DNA from: Marsupella aquatica
Lineage: Eukaryota > Marchantiophyta
Length of the DNA: 64,000 bases
NCBI GenBank assembly: GCA_973895155.1
Contig: OZ316896.1
Coordinates: 4,712,001-4,776,000, forward strand
Direction: 5' to 3'
Shown here piece after piece: positions 24,425 through 37,100 of this stretch (its first letter is position 1; each line of letters opens with the position of its first letter). The position numbers were made by a program, and so were the translations under genes. The notes below the pieces were generated by a model, which was not told the DNA's origin, searched no databases, and saw only the letters and a list, made by a program, of their open reading frames with translations.

Positions 24425-25618
24425 ATGTCTGATCTCGGAGGGCAGAGTGAGTGCTCCAGCTGTGGGACTGATTTGGGGTGGAACACGGTGGAGTACGCTT
24501 GCGAGACGTGTTTCAACACGCGCGTGGGCAACAAGCCTCAGAAGGACTGGAAGGAGTTTCCCGAGCCAGGGAAGTATTACAAGAGCCCCTGCAAGTTCTG
24601 TCTCCAGTGTTCTAATGCGGCGAAGTGGCAGCAGAACGCGACTCTCTGCTATTCGTGCCATTCAAGGGAGGAGAAGACTGCACAGAACCAGCTCGACTTC
24701 TTACGGCAGCTGGATCCTTCTCCCTTGAGCAAGGACTTCAAAGGCGATATTAGCTTCATTGTGGAGGGTAGCCAGCCGATCCAAGCTCATCGTTTCATTC
24801 TGGCCAGTAATTCAACACTCATTCTTTCGTCATTCCGTCAAATCTGGGCTTTCGGCTTCCTTATCTGTTCTATTTGGTGATGATGATGCGAAGTATTATT
24901 TGCTCAATGCGAAAGTTTTCTTGAAGCAAGAGTTCTATTCATATGCACAAGAATGGGCTGTGCTCTGTGCCCTTGATATACATCAATTTTCAGCTTTGCG
25001 CTTCCAATAAGTGGAAAAGGATTTTGATTCTTATTTTTTGATATTTGAAATGCAAAACCAATTGCAACTGCACTCTGCCCTGGATGGACAGCTCCATAAT
25101 CTTGAGCCGGATTCGTGAAAACGTTTTAGGATGTGAGACCTAATATGTGAGGAAGAGGGAGGGGCATTGTTGACTTCGCATTTTCCATGCTCCGTGCTGA
25201 TAATAGTCGTCGGTCAAAAACTGGTTTCACTCTGCAGGCTGGCAAATCCCCTGTCTTTCGGAAAATGCTCGAGGTTGAGATGCGGGAAAATATATCTGGG
25301 AACATCCACATTGAAGGTACATCGGCCCCTGTCTTGCGAGCCGTGGTGAACTACCTGTACACAGCAGAAATTACATTCTCCGAGGAAGTGCCACCTTTGG
25401 AGGTGTTCAGCTTTTCTCACAGGTACGACATTCCGTGGCTGAAGGAAGAGTGCGGGAGTGCACTGGCCAAGACTATATCAGCGCAGAATCTCTCAGAAAT
25501 GCTGCGACTGTCTTATCGTTTTGAGGCAGAGATTCTGAAGAGAGAAGCTCGGAAGTTTTTTGAGGAACACCCAACCATTCATCTAAGCGTCTTGGATGAT
25601 CTTCTCAAGGACTTGTAA
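24425..25618 (+). CDS. BTB/POZ protein with N-terminal Cys-rich domain (gene A)
   Basis: Two exons, 24425-24802 and 25238-25618, give 252 residues. The N-terminus has four C-X2-C pairs (C10/C13, C26/C29, C56/C59, C75/C78), likely two zinc sites. A BTB domain follows (GDISFIVEG, AHRFIL, then after the intron AGKSPVFRKMLEVEM, VLRAVVNYLYTAEI) and a BACK-like tail. Cys-rich plus BTB resembles plant proteins of the Arabidopsis At4g08455 type; BTB proteins often act as CUL3 ubiquitin-ligase adaptors, which is inference here. The exon 2 acceptor (TCTGCAG) matches that of gene B. At the matching donor position this gene has GCCAGT where gene B has GTTAGT, so the only in-frame join is a GC-AG intron. 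If it is not spliced there, the protein stops at 24880 inside the BTB domain. Confidence 0.75.
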
Positions 25619-26912
25619 ACCGTCTGCGTGCCCGAGGTGGTGTGGTGGCATCATTGATATCGAAACCGGAAGCCCCCAAATCGAAGATATGAATTTTATG
25701 GGCATATTCATACTGATAAATTCAGCTGCACCCGTTCACTTACAGAATTTTCCCAACTCATCCTTACGCTTGGGCTGCAGGTCTTTCGAGTGTCCTAGAT
25801 CTTCATGCAGACTTGTAAGAGTTCTTGGAAGGTCTGTACAGTCGACAGCACGGTAGAGGATGTTTCATTACTGCTTAGTTGCAGGGTAGCTCAAAGACCT
25901 CCCCAGTTCAGACTGTCTTGCGTGATGAAGTCACCTTAGCTGAAACTCTACTGTGTAATTTTTATCGAATGCGGTACGTAGATCGCCGGAAACTGAAATA
26001 GGTTCCATTCGTGGATAACGTTGGTTCTGTATCTAGAGTTGTGTTGTTTGCTTGTGGCCTCGAGGTACTTGTTGCAGCCCTCTGTCGATACTGTGGACCA
26101 TTTAACATCAGTGTACTGTCATATATTTTGTCAAATGAAGTATGGGCTCGAAAGAAAGCGTCCAGCTTCGGGGACTGAAGTCTATCTACTGTTCAAATGA
26201 AGTTCTAACTTTTGTTAACTCCCAAGATCCAGAGAGCTTCTGCTAGGTTTTGCATATGAAACACAACTTCGGTAGTGTTTATCTCGTTTCCAACCATCTT
26301 TCTACCTGAAAATGAGTATGCAGGAATATTTTGTTCCAGTGCTTCACTAGTACCTGCCCACAGAAAAAGTAGTCTTGAGTTTTAAGAGTGGGAACCGTAC
26401 TCACGTATCACACAGTACTCAGATGTTAGGATTGGCCATGGTCTTCATTTTCTGATTTAGAATTGAAAACCTTCTGTCAGCGATGATATCGTAAGGCAGA
26501 TCTGCCTCAGGAAAACTTCCATTAGGTTAGGAAGCCATAGATTGGAACAAACATGAGGAGAAGGGACAAACATGAAAAGTTTACGTTCTTCATTTGACCT
26601 CGCTTGGAAAATGTTTTCTTTCTGGCAGAGTTGCACTCGTACGAAACCTGTGATTGAGAAAACGGATGGTTTTGGAGTGTTCTAAGTCAAGAGCTTTTCT
26701 CCAATGCAAGGTCTCCCGCAGTCTAGATCAAACTTCAATACCGAGTACAGGGTCGTCCATATGTGTTTCTCCAAGGCAAGCTGTTTCAGCCCTGTGCAAG
26801 CCCACCTTTGCATGTTGAGGACTCAATATGCAGTTGTCCGCACGAAGTTGCTCTGTACTAGTAATCCAGGCTTGTTCTCTGTTTCCAAGCTGTTATGGAA
26901 TCGAGCCATGGA
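25619..26912. other. 3' flank of BTB gene A and spacer
   Basis: No recognisable gene. The first few hundred bases are likely the 3' untranslated region of gene A. Open frames near 26704-27052 have no family motif. Confidence 0.45.
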
Positions 26913-27215
26913 ATAACGTCCAACAGAGGATGACTCCATTGTATGCGTTACAGGAAGGGTACTCGTTGAAAATGGCTCTGAATCAATTCAAGGTTGTCGG
27001 TCCTTTGGCACTTCATTCCTGTAAAATGTGTTTGCAGTTTATGTTCTTCTAGCTTCCGTGCAACTGCAAACTTTTTGGAACCTGTCACTGGAAAATTTGG
27101 AAAATTGAGACTAGGCTTCTGAATATACCACGGCATACATACGGGAGATGACTTGCTCCAAAACTCATCTAGTTTTCCGTGAAGAAACTCTTGACAGAAA
27201 GTACCACGCTCTCAA
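26913..27215 (-). pseudogene. Relic of an RDR last exon
   Basis: Read on the minus strand, this segment aligns by eye with the terminal exon of the RDR gene at 34166-34519. The best stretch reads YAVVYSEA where the intact gene has YAVVYSKA. The C-terminal NAYNGVIL-like piece corresponds to KAYNEIIL. It carries a stop and indels and has no other RDR exon next to it that I could find. It shows that part of an RDR locus was once duplicated into the BTB cluster. Confidence 0.6.
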
Positions 27216-27300
27216 AATGTGGAGATGACAGTTCAAACGTTCATCGAGGTATCCATGAAGAAACTCTTGACAGAAAGAACCACGCTTTCAAATGTGAAAC
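27179..27300. repeat. Direct duplication beside the RDR relic
   Basis: GAAGAAACTCTTGACAGAAAG occurs near 27180 and 27258, followed by similar ACCACGCT(C/T)TCAAA sequence. A separate 30-bp tandem pair containing TATCACTTCCTCTGAGTCGA lies at about 27390-27444. Confidence 0.8.
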
Positions 27301-28549
27301 CTCAATTTCAGGGGGACTCGGTTAGCTGGTAATGGATTCCGAATCCTTTTTGCTATTCCACCAAAGAATCATATCCCACTCTTGTCTGTAGCTATCACTT
27401 CCTCTGAGTCGACTCTTGCTATCACTTCCTCTGAGTCGACTCTTATGCTGAGGGAGTCTCCTCTGGCCTGTAGGGAATTTTTCGTTGAGATGTAGAGTGA
27501 TTCAAAATTTAGTAATCTTTATCTATTTGAGATGTCTTCAATTCCGTAAGACAACCTAGAGTGCCACAACGTTGACAACTTACTCAAACGAGATCCATTT
27601 CATACTTCTGAATGCCTCGAGTTGGAGTATATTGTTTGTGTTCTCCAAGCTCTGCCGGTACAAAAATTTGGGATTTGGAAATCACTTTGAACCATACACA
27701 ATGGTGATGTCTGTTATCTAGGAGATCCTCTCTCGGCGTTGCGATAGACCGACTTTATGTGCTGCGGACGGACAATCACTTCAACAAGATCTTTCGCAGG
27801 AGTAGTCCACGCGCCTGTTGCTTTTTTAGATGGATGAACTCAAATTATGAACATTTGACGCCACTACCTTCGTCTGACACGAGGAGTCAGTAGCTTTTCA
27901 ATTTAGGTAGGGATAGAAGTCGATAGTGAATTCATACGAGACCATACCCCCACTGATCGAATTTGATCAAACCGAGCAAGCGAATTAATTACTTCCTGAA
28001 AACCTGAAGCCGAACTTGAAATGTTATAAGGGATATGAAGGACACGAGCAACTTGAATAATGAGAGTACCATTAGGACCAGCACACGTGCAATAGAGAGG
28101 ATAAACAGATGAAGCAGAAGCAGTTGAACACACACCGTAAGCCTCAATTGGTAAAGAAGCACTTCAAAATTCACGAAATGGAACTCTAGCTCCATACTGA
28201 ATTTGCTGACTTGTTTGAACACATTGTATCCGCCACTAAGTTTCTATGATTGCTCACTCATACAGAAACATCATTGCTTCAAAGTCTTTACAAGTTTCCT
28301 TCTGATGATCGTCAGGTTCGGGTGAAGAATGGCCTAACAGCTAGTATCTTCCTACCTAGGCAACGACCTTACGGCACTAAGCTAGACCAACATGCTTCCT
28401 TCACCCTGGTTCCCATGATCATAATGAAGGGAACCTGCTCAATGGCAACGAGCTCACCGTTGCAAGACAAGGACCTATTCGTTAGAGGAATCGTGTTGTC
28501 ACGGGTGCCGTACGAATTGCATGCTATGTATTTCAGATATTCCATAGAC
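27301..28549. other. Spacer between the RDR relic and BTB gene B
   Basis: Apart from the 30-bp tandem pair near 27390-27444 I see no gene. Open frames at 27903-28222 (minus) and 28250-28600 (plus, partly antisense to gene B) show no recognised domain. Confidence 0.4.
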
Positions 28550-29886
28550 TCACAAAGCGGCCATAACTTCCGGGAATGCAGTATCAAAATTCTCTTTTAA
28601 GTATTTGGTTGCTTCTTCTTGGAGCCTGGTTGCACTCCACTTCTTGCTCAGACTCAATATGTGAGACAGGTTGTCGTTGTTCAATGTCGTTAAGACTTCC
28701 TTCGTGCACTCTTTCTCAAGTTTGGGTAATCTCCGATGACAGGCCACTTTCATCACCTCCAGCGCTGTTATTCCCTCTGTGAAGGCGATCACTCCACTGC
28801 AGACGTATTCGAAGACGGCAAAATCGACTGCTTCTGAGTTAGTGTCTTGGGCGCTGTCTAGGTTCTCCCAATTCTCCAAGATTTCATCCATGCACACGGT
28901 TTGAAGATGACCAATCCCGTAATCACGAGCAACTGTCAGGACGTCCTCTGCGGTGACTTCCTTCGTGAATTCGATCTCGGCATCGTGGCAAAATTTGAGG
29001 ACTGCCCGCATGACTGGAGCGCTACAGTGGTTAATGGTGTAAAATCTGTCATTCCTTCTAGATGTGCCGTTCCCAAACATGCGTTTGAAAACAGGTGACT
29101 TGCTGGCCTGCAAAGCCATTCGAAACAGATTAAACGCGAAATGGAAATTAGTTTACTCTTCGAAAGATAAGTTGCGGTACAGTGCAGTCTGTAGGCTGAA
29201 TATTTAACAGTCCTACAATGGTCAGTCTCGCCAGGTAAACTTAACAATCTACATCCGGAGCAAGCTCTTGGTCCTGACTTTTCCAGTCTCGCCGGGAAAA
29301 CCATAGTAGCTCCGATTAACATACTCGTGGGATCCTAAGGCATCTACAGTAATTGTACTCCACACTTATCTATGACAACAGAGAACGAAGGAAGCATAAG
29401 TAAAAGTGACCCTGGGAAGTGTGCACCTCTGAAGTTTCAGCTCTTCCTATTGGAACAGAAATATGGCTGGCCTGCGCCGAATAGTTCAATATGTGTACTA
29501 ACCAGAACGAAACGTCGAGCGTGCTGCAGCTTTCCGCCGTCGGGATATTTCAGTTTAATCCGGACATCCTCCCCTTCGAATGCTTCATTTGCATGAAGCC
29601 TTAGAAAGTCTAGATTAGCCTTCAGCTTTCGTTCCACTCGCTTGGCCTTCGCTGCAGACTCCGCAGCTTTAATTGTAAGCTGCTTAAGGTCGGTCTCGTG
29701 CTTTTTTGCTACTCGCTTGAGTTCGGCTTCGTTCTGCGCACATGCTCCTTCACACTCCGCTAGCTTGGCTTCGTGTTCCGTTTTCATCGTCGCGGCTTCA
29801 ACTCTAAGCCGATTAAGTTCAGCCCTATCCCTACTTGCGCGACTCTCCGAAGGAGACCTCTCCTTAGCATTGACAAGAGAAGACAT
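28550..29886 (-). CDS. BTB/POZ protein with N-terminal coiled coil (gene B)
   Basis: Two exons on the minus strand, 29503-29886 and 28550-29107, give 313 residues from a clear ATG. Residues about 15-95 form a long charged helix (AELNRLRVEAATMK, AKAKRVERKLKANL), a probable coiled coil. The BTB domain starts with GEDVRIKLKYPDGGKLQHARRFVL, crosses a 395-bp phase-0 intron (donor GTTAGT, acceptor TTTGCAG) and continues ASKSPVFKRMFG, SAPVMRAVLKFCHDAEI. A second helical region with alternating VLTVA and VMKVACHRRL motifs follows, BACK-like. It is a paralogue of gene A: same intron position and phase, different N-terminus. A role as a ubiquitin-ligase adaptor or transcription regulator is possible but not shown by sequence. 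Confidence 0.82.
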
Positions 29887-31184
29887 TGCTCAAATGGCAA
29901 AGGGGAAGAGGCAGCTCGCCCCGCAGCTCGCTCGGTTACTACTTGAACAAGAGCAGAATTAAAATTGTGCACTGAATCCTATCTCTGGTAAACCTTCTCC
30001 TCCAAATACCTTAATGCTTGGCTTCCTGGATACTGATCGTTAATTCTAGACTTCTCTTCAAATTCCCGGAATGCTAGTAGCTGCCCAATCAGTCCTACTT
30101 GAAACATCCGCGGGAATCCAAGTGACACAATCAAATCCAAGCCGACCGTAGGTTCATTACGACTCTCAGAAGACAATATGCTAAAACTCAAAAATATTTG
30201 GCGGCGAGGGTCGTGATCATAGAATGATAGCATCTATGTGAGCCGGCCCACAACAGCTTTCCCGTCCTTAGCAGTACGGACGGGTGGTAAGGACGAGTAC
30301 CGGCCATTCTCGTCCTGAGTGTGACGCTGACTGTCTGTGATGTCCGTTAAATTCTTCTTGCCCATTAGTGATTGCGAGATCAACCCGAACGTTAACCCGA
30401 ACAGGATTCGCATGTGCTCTCATGTGCTCTGAAGGTGCGGCGCAACCTGCTCGCTGTCTCACAGATGTGCCAATTGCATTCTGTTATACGCAGTAAGTCA
30501 CCAACTGAACTGCACTGCGTGTTTGTGATCGAATGAACGCACTGTTGCAATGTGCCGGATACAGACTATACAGAAAGTAGTTCACTGGTCTACAGAAAGT
30601 GGCGTCGGTACGTAGACTGAAACAGATCTTCCCCATCGGTCACTCTCAAAGAACGACGAATGGATCAGATATTCAGTGCATAGCCGTGCCTCTCCGAATT
30701 TTGCTCAATTTTAGCTTCTACAGATCGGCACCAAAGCTGTGCTGGTGTGTTGTAGCCTTCGTTATCCAGGCTTTGCCGTTGCTCAGTCCGTGAAAGTGTA
30801 ATGCGACCGTCCCTCAAAACGATTTCCAACGCTCTCGTGATTACCATATGACGACCTTTTTCTGGATATATATCTGAAGGGAGCATACACAAGTAACATA
30901 CTTAAACTTGATGTGATTACATCAGGTGCATTGAATTGATCCCATATCATTATGTCTTCAACTCCTTATTTCTTCCAGTCGTCCTGGTTTCCTGATTCTT
31001 AAGTTCATGCTAGAGACATCAATACGCCGTATGAAAATGAGGTTGTACACGGTTGATGCGAGGATTACTATATCTCGAATACTTCGCACGAGCCAAAAAT
31101 TCGCTTGATTATATTCCAGATATAAAAAATTCCGCGTGAGGAATGTATGTGTCATCTTCATGTTCCTTCTCCACCACTTCCTGA
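29887..31184. other. Spacer between BTB gene B and the BTB pseudogene
   Basis: A minus-strand open stretch at 29979-30233 (ending YPGSQALRYLEEKVYQR) looks protein-like but I cannot assign it. Nothing else is supportable. Confidence 0.4.
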
Positions 31185-32010
31185 GAGGAGTCGGTCAGGA
31201 ATTGCATGCCGCATATCCAAGATCTAGGGATATCTGGCCAGAAACGCAGTGTGAAAGTATTCCTTCAAGAACTGCGATGCTGCTTCCTGGAGCCTTTGTA
31301 CATCTTGCCGAACATCCGCACCGCTGCGTGGTTGTCTTATTTATCGTCCGTATGAGTGCCTCTCTGCACTAGTCTTCAAGTTTGGCAATGTTACGACTGC
31401 AAGCTACTTTCAACACCTCCTGTGCTGGTATTTGCTCCGCGAAAGTAGTTAATACAGGACAGTAGAATTCGATAATGGTTAAATCAATAGAACTGCGAGC
31501 TGTTGAGTCAAGGCCTTCAGCCATGTCAAAGAGTTTTACTTGTCCATGTCGTAAATTTTTTCAGCAGTTCGTCCACATTCCACAGGCACACCTATGGCGA
31601 GCAACTCTCAACACGTCTGGTGCGGCAATGATTTGCTTCCTGACGTTCATGAATGCAGTACGGCAGAATCTGATAAGTGGCCGCATTACTGGAGCAGCGC
31701 TACTTTGTGATGTCAATTCATATTATACCTGGGAGCTTCTGTACATACGCACATACTGCGGTAGCGATAGTTTTTAATGTCAATTCATATTATACCTGTG
31801 CGAGCTTCTGCACATACTGCGGTAGCGATAGTTTTTAATGCTGTCAATTCTCTTATATATATCGCTTTCGAGTCATGGTGTACTCAAAAATACGTTTGAA
31901 GGCAAGTACCGAGGTACTTGGGTGAGGATGCAGCTGTCAATTCCTTTCTATCGCTTTCGAGTCATTGTGTCCTCAAAAATCCGTTTGAAGACAGGTACGT
32001 GAGTTGTTGG
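31185..32010 (-). pseudogene. Decayed BTB paralogue (exon 2 relic)
   Basis: On the minus strand, several blocks align with exon 2 of gene B in the same order. They include CGCTTTGAAAACAGG-like sequence beside GGCCTGCA near 31980-32015, the block around 31590-31710 matching the VLTVARDYG and HDAEIEF region, and the block around 31380-31450 matching VMKVACHRRLPKLE. Indels and stops break every frame, and two local duplications lie inside. It is a dead tandem copy, the third member of the BTB cluster. Confidence 0.65.
31711..31839. repeat. 67-bp tandem duplication inside the BTB pseudogene
   Basis: TGTCAATTCATATTATACCT starts at 31711 and again at 31778. Both copies end TGCGGTAGCGATAGTTTTTA. 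Confidence 0.9.
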
Positions 32011-34165
32011 CCTGCAAGCAAAAATTAATAATAGGCACAGATTGTAAAAGTTACTTGAAGATTAGGGAGACGGAAGGCTGAATGGCAAGACTACAATCAA
32101 CACGTATCTAATGCAGTGATCCCCGGAGTGACATCACGCAAGGATTTCAAAATGATTACTCACCCATATTTAATCGGTGGTTTCCCTGGTGGTATCCTGA
32201 ACTGCAGATTTCTCCCTTGCAGATTTCTCCCTGGTGGTTTCCTGAACGATTTCTGCCGTTCGGCAATGCGTTTCAATTGAGCCAAGATATCCTCAGTCCC
32301 CTTCGAACTCACAATCCGGATCAAGATTGCAAAAGTCTAGACAACCTGGTATTTCTATGCCACTTGCCTGTCTGCGGCTTCAAATTCTGCGTTCCTCGTC
32401 GCAGGTTCAGTTCATGTCTCCTCATCTTGAAACATAGTATCTCGAGTATAAGAAAGCTACTCGCGTGATCTACTTTCCAGAGTCCAGACGAGCTTTTTTA
32501 ACGGACAATGCCGCACTCCAGTTCTCCGCTGCAACATGTCCAAGCAGTGTCATAAAGTGCGATACGGTCAAATACATAAAATGGTTATTGTATGGCAGGA
32601 CCACACATCTTATGGGGTACGTATCATGCCCGATAGCCTTTGAGTGATTATAAGAAAGGATGCTGGGAGTAAGGGCTGACTTGCATGTGGGCAGCCCTCA
32701 AGAATTTGGCACTACAAGCTAGCAACTTTCCAGGAAAAAGCATATCTTCACTCACAACACACTCTGCTAAGTGTGATGTGAGCAAGTGTGTTTGTGTCTT
32801 TGCTTTGTTTATTTACCGAATACATATATATTGTTTTTATTCCCAAGGCAGATCGAGTTTGGCACCTCAAGGGTAGGAATGTTTCTGGACTTTACCCTTG
32901 GCTCTCCACAGGAGATGCTCTCATGTCTGCGCAAGGAGGGGCTTAAGGCATGAAAATCTCACTGCATGATATCACAACATCAGTTATTCCAAGGGCTGAA
33001 CAATAATGGGTCAATCACGTGCAAGTTGGCTCTAAGAAAAACTCATCTGCACAGGTTTTGGGGCTGACATATATAATTTTTTGGAGCTGTGTTTGAGGCC
33101 AGGATCTATCCATCCAGAGACAACAGGACTTATCTTGCAATACTGGTGATAGCCTTTTGGGTGCATTGTCTTCAGCTGTTGGTGGCAGAGGCGAGGGAGG
33201 GGAATTCGATGTCACCCCGATGCAAACATGTGGCAGCCTGGCTGAGTCCAAATAGTTCTGCCAAGGCTCTGGCTGGAAGATTCCACTCGCAAGAACTGGC
33301 CAATATCCTGGCATGGAACACAATTTTTGCATGGGCCTGAATATGGTATAAGGATAGTTTACCTGGCTCTGGTGCTAGCAGGATATTTCTATGGTACCCC
33401 CCTTGCAAGAACGGATGGCAGCCACCTGCCTTTCCTCCCTACCCCTGGTGTTGCAAACACAAAAGTTGGGAGTAGGTCTAAGCAATACAACTTCGTGCAA
33501 GAACATGTTCAGGCAGGGGGGTGGTGGAATGGAAATCAAAGGGTTAATTATTCTTGGGATGAACTATACTATGGTACTTTTGCTCTCCAATCGTGCAATT
33601 TGACCATAATTTGAAGAATTTCTTACAGGTTTTCTAGCCTAAAGTTTGATACAATTATGTATTTGTATGTCCCTTCAGATAAATTGGAATATTTTCTTTT
33701 CTTGGTTAAGCAAAGGAATACGAATAATAACCTTGCGTTAGACACGTCATACTGTTGACTCTACAAGTATTCATTTAAATATCCTTAGTTCGTTCTCACT
33801 ACATGGGTCTTCCTTAGGGAACGTATAGTAAAGTACATCGTTTCCAATATGGTACAAAAAGGATCTGAATTCCCAGTTTTAGAGCTAGGGCAGAATTGCT
33901 TATTTTCAATGTAGCTTACAGATAAAATTTGGATAAGGGATTTAGAAAAAATCCTAGGATGAGTGGGTGGTGCTTAGCACTAGGATTTTCATAGTATAAG
34001 TCTACTGTACATTCTACGTATGAGTGTGTTATTGATACAGGATTCCATAACATCTGTGGACAGAGTGGATTGCAAAAACCTGCGTCACATGCCTAGAGAT
34101 GAAAGTATCGTAGTGCACTACTGTAGTGAAATTCTTGCAGTACTGTAGTGATATTCTTTTAAAAC
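32011..34165. other. Spacer downstream of the RDR gene
   Basis: No gene was recognised. 33327-33614 is an open plus-strand frame of 95 codons without a known motif. About 33100-33560 has more complex composition on both strands but no identifiable family. The 3' untranslated region of the RDR gene presumably lies at the right edge. Confidence 0.4.
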
Positions 34166-37100
34166 TTAATAAACATCCCGACGGAGAATGATTTCGTTGT
34201 ATGCCTTATAGGAAACCAAAATGGGCACTTGTGGTTGGCTCGCAAGGAATGGTTGTGTAATTTCGCTTCCAAGTAGATCGAGTTTGTTTGGTAGTTGATT
34301 CCTATAATAGATTTCACACAATGGATAGCCTGCAACCTTCCATGCAAAAGCAAACCTTGGAACTTGATTCTTGGAAAGATCAGATTGGGCTTTTGAATAT
34401 ACGACAGCATAGATTGCAGATGCTTCCTCCAAAACTCGTCTCCATTCTTCTTGAGAAGAAACTGTGCCAAAAAGGATCTGGACCCAAAGCGAGATTAGCA
34501 TCTCTTGTTCTTGACATTGCTTTTCTGACACAGCATATCAACACTCTGATGGACATATAAAGGAGGTACGAACTAAGAAAAGACACAATCTTGAGATGTA
34601 CCTTTTTGTACTTCAGGAAGATGTCATCCTGGGTCGGTCGAAGAGACCAGTCAGGGGGGAACTGACCAGCCCCTGTTTTGGCCATTTCCATCCGGTAGAC
34701 AGCATAATGTCCTTCCCACTTCTTGTAATGCTGAACATAATTTGGAAATAGAAATCCTGCATCGATCTCAACATCTGCCACTGCCACTGTGTCATTCATT
34801 ATACAACAAAATTGAAAATGGTTGTTCAGCTGGCAACATACGTTGCGCTCCTAAACGAGCCCTGGGAAGAAGCACTGTAGTCTCCTAAAGAGTGATCAGC
34901 TCAAGCCAGACATACCAAGTTATATTTTTTTCTTTCATCTTCTGAATTGAGACTACATGGTTTGCAGTAAGTACAAATATTCAGACTGAAGAGGAACGTA
35001 CCATCTGGTGTCATAAACCAAGCCGCCTCTGCCAATGCTACCATGTCATACATCTGTCCCAAAATCGAGTCTGAATGGTACGTGTTGTCCGTTTCAACAT
35101 GGCCTTGTGTACCATACCCCTCTACATCCTTGGATGGACTCTTTTCCAGATAGTGAGGCATCTGGTGTGGGCGTAACCTTCGCATGATAGCAGAATCAAC
35201 CTGCTTGTGAAGAACCACATCCAAAAGTTTACTCACGGTTGTAAGCAGAATGTAAGAACACTAAGTCCAAATGTGTAGGCAAAAAAGTATAAAATAAAAA
35301 CAGAATCATGATCAGAGAGACAAATATTCTCTTAGACCAAAATAATAAGTTTGTTAAATTTCCATCCGACTAAAGAGCATGCAAGACAACTACATCGGTA
35401 GGAAGCTCAATCCTTACAATGTGCTTCAGACTATCACTAGTATCGAGAAGTCAGTCCCAAGTGTCAAAATGATAGTATCAACTAACCTGGAATCCACTCT
35501 TTCCAGCATTCACAGAATCATAGAATATATGACACGCATCCATGGCTTTTTCCCAATGAATATTCCTTTCGTGCTTATGACTGATATCCGATCTAAGGTA
35601 GCGATCCATATGGGCAGTCCAGTAGTTTGCAGCCTGACCGACAAATGGTCTGCGGGCAGCAGTAGAGGTAATGAGGATGGCTCAATCGACATTTGAATTG
35701 AGAAACACGCCAAAATTTCAATACTAAGTCTGTTCTTACTCCTATGCAGTAGCAAATAAAAGTTTCAGTTGAATCTTTGCAAAAAGTTAAATGCTAGGTT
35801 CCATGTTCAGATGTGGACAAATCAAGCCAGGCAGGCTCATTCAGGAAGCGGTGCAGCAGTCCTGTTCAAAGATCTGAGAACATATAACATCTCCTCAGAA
35901 CTTGCTACTTTGCCAGATAGCAAAGCTGGATCGACATATACTGACATGGGCAGTGAGGGTCACAAATAACACCACTATGATGGTCTAAATCCCAAAATGT
36001 TGAAAAAACCTTGAATGGAAACGGGCTTTCAGAAACTCGTTGAACAGCGTTCTCTCCAGTTCCACCGCAGGGAGGTCCGCTGGCTTGATCTTGGGCGTGG
36101 TGACTGGGACTGACTTAGGGACATAACGGTCCGGCCATTCCTGCAAATGCAAGAGAAACTGCAAAAGCAATGCAGAGACTTATAAGGCGTTGTCCAATAT
36201 TCACAACTGTAGACATACACGAAGTAGAACAATGGCAAGCTGGGTGTAGGGAATTTGCAACTTACATCTGGATTTGTGCAGATCCAATACCGGTCACCAT
36301 CCAAATCTCCATCTCCAATCTCTTTATACACAGCCCGTGTACCTTGCGTTGAGAAGTAAATTGCGTACTTAGAGTTGCCCACAGTAGCTTGCAGCTCCTT
36401 GTTCCAGGTTGGCTCAAAGATGTGAACATCTCCAGGATGCTTCCCAGGAAATCTGTATACTGCCACCCTTGGGCAACTGATGGGGTCCAAAGGGCCCTGG
36501 GACCTGAAAGGAGAAGTATTTATAATGGGAATTCTTAATAGATATTTTGGCTTGTATTACTCGATATATACCCAGCACACATCTTTCATATGCCTCATGT
36601 GAAACGATTGCGAAAAAGAGTTCAAGATAATCGGCAGGCAATCAGTCTACTCCAGGATCCTATTTGGATCAGAGGTGCCATTTCTGTTAAACGGCCAAGA
36701 CTTCGAGACATTCATTACCTCCCCCGAGGTACGTGTGATGCAAGCTTACATACAGTGAACTAAATCCAATATAAGAGCTCATTCCAGAAATAGCATCAAA
36801 GGAAGTTCATTTTACGGAAACAATTCCTCGATCTTCCCAAAAGCACAAACTTCTACATACAGTACTTTAAAGAAATTAATCTATATAGGTGAAATCAACT
36901 TACAATGTGATTGCAACCTGATTGGGCTTTAAGGTGCCAGTTGGGTCTGCTGTCCCAATCAAGTTGTATGAGTCTGGTAGCTCGATTCGCCCCTTTTTTA
37001 AATCCTGCCATCCGGCGCTGGTAAACTTCCTCACAATTCGATGAAGAAAGGGTTCCTGCAATGGTACTCCTGCACACATCATCCTACGTGCTAGCTCCAC

